Source of the DNA: JACNKV01 sp964645915
GTDB lineage: Bacteria > Fidelibacterota > Marinisomatia > Marinisomatales > JACNKV01
NCBI GenBank assembly: GCA_964645915.1
Contig: CAZYDH010000027.1
Span: forward strand, 1 to 21,028
Reading direction: 5' to 3'
Length of the DNA stretch: 21,028 nt
The stretch's first letter is position 1, and every line of letters starts with the position of its first letter. The notes beneath the pieces were generated by a model, which searched no databases, was not told the DNA's origin, and saw only the letters and a list, made by a program, of their open reading frames with translations. Of this stretch, positions 17,345-21,028 are shown piece after piece. The translations under genes and the position numbers were made by a program.

Positions 17345-17989
17345 TTATGAAAGATCCGTCAACAACGTTGCGCCATGGTAAAAGAACCCCATACCAATCA
17401 TCTGAATTACATGGTAAATATCATTATGGTTGAAATGCTGATGAAGTCCTAATCGACTGGCTTGGACACCTGCACCAATAAAACTGATGATAATTCCAAT
17501 CGAGATATATCCTGAGCCAACCGTTCCCAAGCTGAATTGACTGTATAACATTGTCATGAGTACGATGATCATTATTGGGACATAAAACAAGATCACATTT
17601 AAAAATTGATCATTTACCAAAATAACACAAAAATAGATCAGGTACGCAAGAACAGGAATCCATTTTATCCAAAATACCAACGATAATCCGGGTAAATGAT
17701 GGATTACAGTCATTAAAAAGAATACAGATACTCCACCAATCGAAAGTGTGGTCAACTTCCATAAAGTGTTTTTAACGAACGGTGCAAAATGCGGTCCCAC
17801 TCCATGGCTGACGGCTCCTAATAAAGCACCGATCGAAACCATAACAAATGCCAAGCCCCAATACAAATGCACTCCGGCAGTCGATTGTCCATATAATAAA
17901 AATAATTTCCATGCGAAATACGACCCTAAAAGTGTGATTAGCAGATCCGTGAATGCTGTCATTGGTTCATAAATAAGCTGTTTTGCCAT
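17345..17989 (-). CDS. Polytopic membrane protein, possibly CREST-like
   Basis: This 214-aa protein has about seven hydrophobic segments and no signal peptide. The ATG at 17989 follows GAGAGG four bases upstream. Polar residues inside or next to membrane segments stand out: GAVSHGVGPH early, HHLPG in the middle, and HQHFNHNDIYHVIQMIGM before the last helix. A Ser/His pair early and a late H-x-x-x-H-like cluster recall the CREST superfamily (alkaline ceramidases, PAQR receptors and relatives), which are metal-dependent membrane hydrolases. The match is by eye and partial, so this is a suggestion only. It sits between the small membrane protein and trigger factor, with more than 100 bp on each side, and need not be functionally linked to either. 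Confidence 0.8.
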   Translation of the reverse strand: MAKQLIYEPMTAFTDLLITLLGSYFAWKLFLLYGQSTAGVHLYWGLAFVMVSIGALLGAVSHGVGPHFAPFVKNTLWKLTTLSIGGVSVFFLMTVIHHLPGLSLVFWIKWIPVLAYLIYFCVILVNDQFLNVILFYVPIMIIVLMTMLYSQFSLGTVGSGYISIGIIISFIGAGVQASRLGLHQHFNHNDIYHVIQMIGMGFFYHGATLLTDLS

Positions 17990-18093
17990 AAACCCTCTCT
18001 TTTACCATAACGAGAAATTAGAGTATTCCCATCGAACATTAAACAATACTCAATAGGTTAAAATTATGATTAGTCTATATCTTGTTATTAGAT

Positions 18094-18465
18094 TTATTTT
18101 TTGAATTTTAATTTGAATATGACTGATGTAATCACTTCAATCAATAATCCATAGATCATTCCCAAGAACACCGTTCCAATAAACATATTTGCTTTACTGA
18201 ATTCAGGATTTTCCGGTGCCATTAATCCACCAATTGCAAGAGGAATACTGAAAATTAATCCCATAACAAGTCCGTGTATCGACCAATGTTTCATAGATAT
18301 TCTACTTATACCGATCGCAAAACCGATCAATGTACGACTGGCAATTAATTGAAGGGTAACCGGGAGAGGAAGTTCTCCGGGTCCACTCGAAGCAAACGCA
18401 ACACAGACAAATCCAAAAAGTGTCCCTGCTAATGTTGCAATAATGATACGTTTTATTTTATTCAT
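18094..18465 (-). CDS. Small unknown membrane protein
   Basis: This 123-aa protein has four probable membrane helices: RIIIATLAGTLFGFVCVAF, LIASRTLIGFAIGI, GLVMGLIFSIPLAIGGLM and FIGTVFLGMIYGLLIEVITS. It ends in a basic tail (KLKFKK). I do not recognise the family. The short Gly-rich helices give a hint of a two-fold internal repeat. The ATG at 18465 has only a weak AGAGAA upstream. It is 28 bp after the acetyltransferase gene and likely the last gene of that group, since 104 bp follow before the next gene. Confidence 0.75.
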   Translation of the reverse strand: MNKIKRIIIATLAGTLFGFVCVAFASSGPGELPLPVTLQLIASRTLIGFAIGISRISMKHWSIHGLVMGLIFSIPLAIGGLMAPENPEFSKANMFIGTVFLGMIYGLLIEVITSVIFKLKFKK

Positions 18466-18493
18466 GTGTGTTCTCTGTTTTATTTTTTCTTTT

Positions 18494-18943
18494 TCATAAG
18501 GTCAATTTCATCAGTGCTTCACCATCCTCATACTCACCGGTTAACTCGAACCCCAATTTCTCATAAAATTGTTGAGGTCCACCTTCGGCTTGCACAACAC
18601 TTGTTAATAACTCGGCAGCGTTTGGACGGTTCTTTACATGATCAATTAGTAAAGTTAATGCCTGTCGCCCATAACCCATAGATTGATAACGATGATCAAT
18701 CATAAATCGCCACAAAAAATATTCCGGTTTCTTCGGTTGGTCTTCAAGCATTAAGAATCCTACGGGAATATTACCAATATAAATTGCTCGAAACCATGCT
18801 TTGTCTGAAAAATATGCTTGAGCAATCGATACTGCATTAGGGGCTACAAACTTCTTTTGCTCTTTATGCACGGTAAGATTACAGATTGTTCGTACTGTGT
18901 CCTCTGTTATTTTGAGCAATTGGACTTCACTTTTCATTTTCAT
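18494..18943 (-). CDS. GNAT-family N-acetyltransferase, BltD/spermidine acetyltransferase-like
   Basis: This 149-aa single-domain GNAT transfers acetyl from acetyl-CoA to an amine. The acetyl-CoA pyrophosphate loop is visible as YQSMGYG at about 86-92 (Q/R-x-x-G-x-G). A likely general-acid Tyr lies in FYEKLGFE at about 126-133. The segments KKFVAPNAVSIAQAYF (30-45) and WRFMID (78-83) are typical of the Bacillus BltD/PaiA polyamine acetyltransferase type as I recall it, which suggests spermidine or a related polyamine as substrate; this is family inference. The ATG at 18943 overlaps the TGA of the preceding gene (ATGA), and AGGGAG lies upstream within that gene. Cytoplasmic. Confidence 0.9.
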   Translation of the reverse strand: MKMKSEVQLLKITEDTVRTICNLTVHKEQKKFVAPNAVSIAQAYFSDKAWFRAIYIGNIPVGFLMLEDQPKKPEYFLWRFMIDHRYQSMGYGRQALTLLIDHVKNRPNAAELLTSVVQAEGGPQQFYEKLGFELTGEYEDGEALMKLTL

Positions 18944-19743
18944 ATGGTTTTCTCCCTATTATTAAAGTTCTCACCCATTAAGTCTTTTATCATTTCATCA
19001 TAGACCCTATGAAATGTAATCTCGTCTTTCATAATTTGATCGAAGGACATCTCCTTCCGAGTTGATAAATACTCTACCATAATTCCCCATAAGTAATGAC
19101 CTCGATGAGTCTCCGAAGTTATATTCCATTCAGTATCGTCATAGTATACTCTCAAACGGTTTTCAAGTGAAACACAATCCATTTTTGCCCGGACATAGTT
19201 TGCTCCAAACTCACAATATCCTTCCAGTTTCCAAGTCGGGATTTTTTTAAACCGAGATGTGGTTCCCCAATCTGCTATATATTGATGCATCAATTCATGA
19301 GCAATAACATGAGATAAATTACCTTCCCTCGAGTGATATTTGGGCTTTTTATTTGTCAACTGACCAAATTTTTCTACTACAGAGATGTTAATAACACAAT
19401 TTGATAATTCGGGTAGGTTAATTCCCATTACATCATCTTTTCGAAGCGTAAAAAAAGATATTTTTCTAAATTGATTTTTCTTATAACAAAGATAGATATC
19501 GATTTTTCGTTTTTTATTATAAACTTCAATTTGCTCTAGCCATTCCTTTACTTGAGATATTGTTGTATCAATTTCCGGTCCGATAGTTTGATCAGAGTAA
19601 ATCGTAAAATTCTTATATTGTTTATTATTGTTGAAGAGAACTGAGGGATAGGACAACATGAAAGTCCAAATCACAATTATTAGAACACTACAAAGAAATC
19701 CAAACTTGAAAATTAGTTTTAAGTGTTTTCTGGTTATTCTCAT
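18940..19743 (-). CDS. Membrane-anchored HExxH (gluzincin-like) putative metallopeptidase
   Basis: This 267-aa protein has one N-terminal hydrophobic segment (about 11-33, FKFGFLCSVLIIVIWTFML) that acts as a signal anchor and places the rest outside the cytoplasmic membrane. The zinc motif HELMH is at 149-153. A downstream Glu at 174 in WKLEGYCEF is well placed as the third ligand (H-E-x-x-H followed by W-x-x-E-G), as in gluzincins of the peptidase MA type. The region before it (about 45-130) resembles the small N-terminal lobe of such enzymes, and no other domain is seen. The gene starts 6 nt after the phosphodiesterase stop and overlaps the acetyltransferase start by 4 nt, so the three are probably co-translated. 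Substrate unknown; activity is inferred from motif spacing alone. Confidence 0.85.
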   Translation of the reverse strand: MRITRKHLKLIFKFGFLCSVLIIVIWTFMLSYPSVLFNNNKQYKNFTIYSDQTIGPEIDTTISQVKEWLEQIEVYNKKRKIDIYLCYKKNQFRKISFFTLRKDDVMGINLPELSNCVINISVVEKFGQLTNKKPKYHSREGNLSHVIAHELMHQYIADWGTTSRFKKIPTWKLEGYCEFGANYVRAKMDCVSLENRLRVYYDDTEWNITSETHRGHYLWGIMVEYLSTRKEMSFDQIMKDEITFHRVYDEMIKDLMGENFNNREKTI

Positions 19744-19749
19744 TTTATT

Positions 19750-21003
19750 CTAATCTGAGATTATCATCATTTTAACTTCTTCGAAATCCCCGTCATTTTC
19801 AACACCAGTTATTCCAAGTATATTTGTCAATAAATTATAGATATGTATATTTTCAAACTTTGGAATTGAATGTCCTTTTTGAAAATCCGGGCCGACTGCG
19901 AGGAAAATCCCCTGCATCGAATAGAGGGTCGGATCATACCCGTGAGTAGCGACATAAGTACCTAACCCATTATTGTCATAATAACTGCGAGTTAATACAT
20001 ACCAAGACTCATCAGGGATACCGATGATAGATGAAATTCTCCTATGGTCTCGATAGTGTAGGTGTTCGGGAGTTTCTTCTTTTTTATAAATCGACAAGTT
20101 AGGATGTGCATTTATTAACGCAGAATAAACGGATTCGAGCTCTCCATCAACCGGATCAAGCATTATTGCGGGTCCCAGACGATATCGTTCAAGATTCTGC
20201 AATGATATATAATCATCAATGAAAATAATTTTCTCTTCATCCAGATCAACCATTCCATGATCTGAAACTATAATGATATTTACTTTGTTTAAAAGATCCC
20301 GTTGTTCCAAACCGGTTATTAACTGACCTATATTTTGATCCAATCCCTGAATTACTGAATCGATAGCTATACTGGAAACTCCCAATCGATGTCCGTAATA
20401 ATTCGCTTCATTAAAATATGTTGCAATAAATGAAGGTCTTTCATTTTCCGATTGATCTAGCCATAATAAAACTTGTTCAATTTTTTCTTCATTAGTCACC
20501 GAGCCATCATATATAAAATATTCACTTGGATGATAGCCCATAATTTCAGTTTCGCTCCCCGGCCAATGATATACTGCAGTTGTTAAACCTGCTTTTTCTG
20601 CCGTTACCCAGATTGGTTCTGCTTCATACCATTTTCCATCCTGGACCGGTTCTGCTCCTTCGCCGATATAATACCATTCCTGAAATATAGGGTCCCACAT
20701 TCTGTTCGATACAATTCCATGGTTTTCCGGATAGCAACCGGTAACAATAGATAAGTGATTTGGGAAAGTAGTTGATGGATAGACAGGAATCAAAGCTTCT
20801 GCATGTACGCCCTCTGAAACAACATAATCCAAATTAGGAGTTTCGGTTCGATCGATGTAATCCCATCGAAAACCATCCATAGAGATAAGAATAATCGGAG
20901 TGGGTAAATAAATCTCGGAGTGTTCGTCCTCAAACAGCGCACAGTTGAAAACAAAGAGAAGAAGGACCAAGGATACGCTGAACTTCAACATTCTTATTAC
21001 CAA
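19750..21003 (-). CDS. ENPP-type alkaline-phosphatase-superfamily phosphodiesterase
   Basis: This type I phosphodiesterase/nucleotide pyrophosphatase has about 417 aa. Metal and nucleophile motifs are in order (numbered from the 21003 start): ILISMDGF with Asp43; STTFPNH with nucleophile Thr79, followed by TGCYPENHGI; YFNEANYYGH with His205; SDHGM with Asp248/His249; THGYDP with His355. The canonical zinc ligand Asp of the D-x-x-x-H motif is Asn201 here. A hydrophobic signal (KFSVSLVLLLFVFNC) ends at a Cys with an imperfect lipobox, so the protein is exported and perhaps lipidated. Start: TTG 21003 has GGAG six bases upstream; ATG 20991 is a good alternative without a clear Shine-Dalgarno; TTG 21015 is unlikely. 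Likely substrates are nucleotides or phosphodiesters scavenged in the periplasm. It heads the compact group with the metallopeptidase and acetyltransferase genes. Confidence 0.9.
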   Translation of the reverse strand: MVIRMLKFSVSLVLLLFVFNCALFEDEHSEIYLPTPIILISMDGFRWDYIDRTETPNLDYVVSEGVHAEALIPVYPSTTFPNHLSIVTGCYPENHGIVSNRMWDPIFQEWYYIGEGAEPVQDGKWYEAEPIWVTAEKAGLTTAVYHWPGSETEIMGYHPSEYFIYDGSVTNEEKIEQVLLWLDQSENERPSFIATYFNEANYYGHRLGVSSIAIDSVIQGLDQNIGQLITGLEQRDLLNKVNIIIVSDHGMVDLDEEKIIFIDDYISLQNLERYRLGPAIMLDPVDGELESVYSALINAHPNLSIYKKEETPEHLHYRDHRRISSIIGIPDESWYVLTRSYYDNNGLGTYVATHGYDPTLYSMQGIFLAVGPDFQKGHSIPKFENIHIYNLLTNILGITGVENDGDFEEVKMMIISD

Positions 21004-21009
21004 AATAAT

Positions 21010-21013
21010 CTCC
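21010..21013 (-). promoter_or_regulatory. Ribosome binding site favouring TTG 21003 start
   Basis: GGAG on the minus strand, six bases before TTG 21003 and 18 before ATG 20991. The spacing fits the TTG better. Only about 15 bp of upstream sequence is left in the window, so this is tentative. Confidence 0.4.
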
Positions 21014-21028
21014 AATTACCTTGGTTAA

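Noticed and set aside
18021..18051. Inverted repeat gagtatt/aatactc with 17-base loop as a terminator
   Set aside because: Short, AT-rich stem, long loop and no T-run on the coding strand after it. It may be chance or a weak operator.

Overview
All real genes in this window lie on the minus strand, so transcription runs from high to low coordinates. The DNA is AT-rich. The protein set points to a Gram-negative bacterium of the Fibrobacterota-Chlorobiota-Bacteroidota (FCB) group: outer-membrane PorV/PorQ-type barrels, secreted proteins ending in a type IX secretion (T9SS)-like sorting domain with a VVPNPY motif, a TonB-dependent receptor with a carboxypeptidase-regulatory-like N-terminus, and acidic D-x-N-x-N-G-x-W-D repeats. 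A Marinimicrobia (SAR406)-like lineage is my best guess, from family resemblance only.

Region A (right end, 18.1-21.0 kb) is a tightly packed gene group, in transcription order: an ENPP-type phosphodiesterase; a membrane-anchored HExxH gluzincin-like protein; a GNAT acetyltransferase of the BltD/spermidine type, coupled to the previous gene by an ATGA overlap; and a small unknown membrane protein. Region B (15.9-18.0 kb) holds a polytopic membrane protein with conserved-looking histidines (possibly CREST-like) and trigger factor (tig).

Region C (1-15.8 kb) is a surface-protein locus. In transcription order it holds a large acidic lipoprotein with EF-hand-like repeats, a TonB-dependent receptor overlapping it by one base (TAATG), a 1078-aa secreted cargo protein, a PorV-like barrel, a 1185-aa PKD/Fn3 cargo protein, a second PorV-like barrel, and the start of a third cargo protein that leaves the window. 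The layout is therefore cargo-PorV-cargo-PorV-cargo. The two PorV genes and the last 30 codons of the cargo gene before each lie in a 1130-bp direct repeat that reads as identical, while the rest of the cargo genes is clearly diverged. I infer that sorting signal and shuttle have been homogenised together, or that the assembler collapsed two similar copies.

The 100-N gap inside the lipoprotein gene is almost certainly not missing sequence. The same 55 bases flank both sides, and removing one copy plus the Ns (155 bp) restores one uninterrupted 785-codon reading frame. No RNA genes, CRISPR arrays, transposases or integrases were seen. No gene-free stretch exceeds 300 bases.
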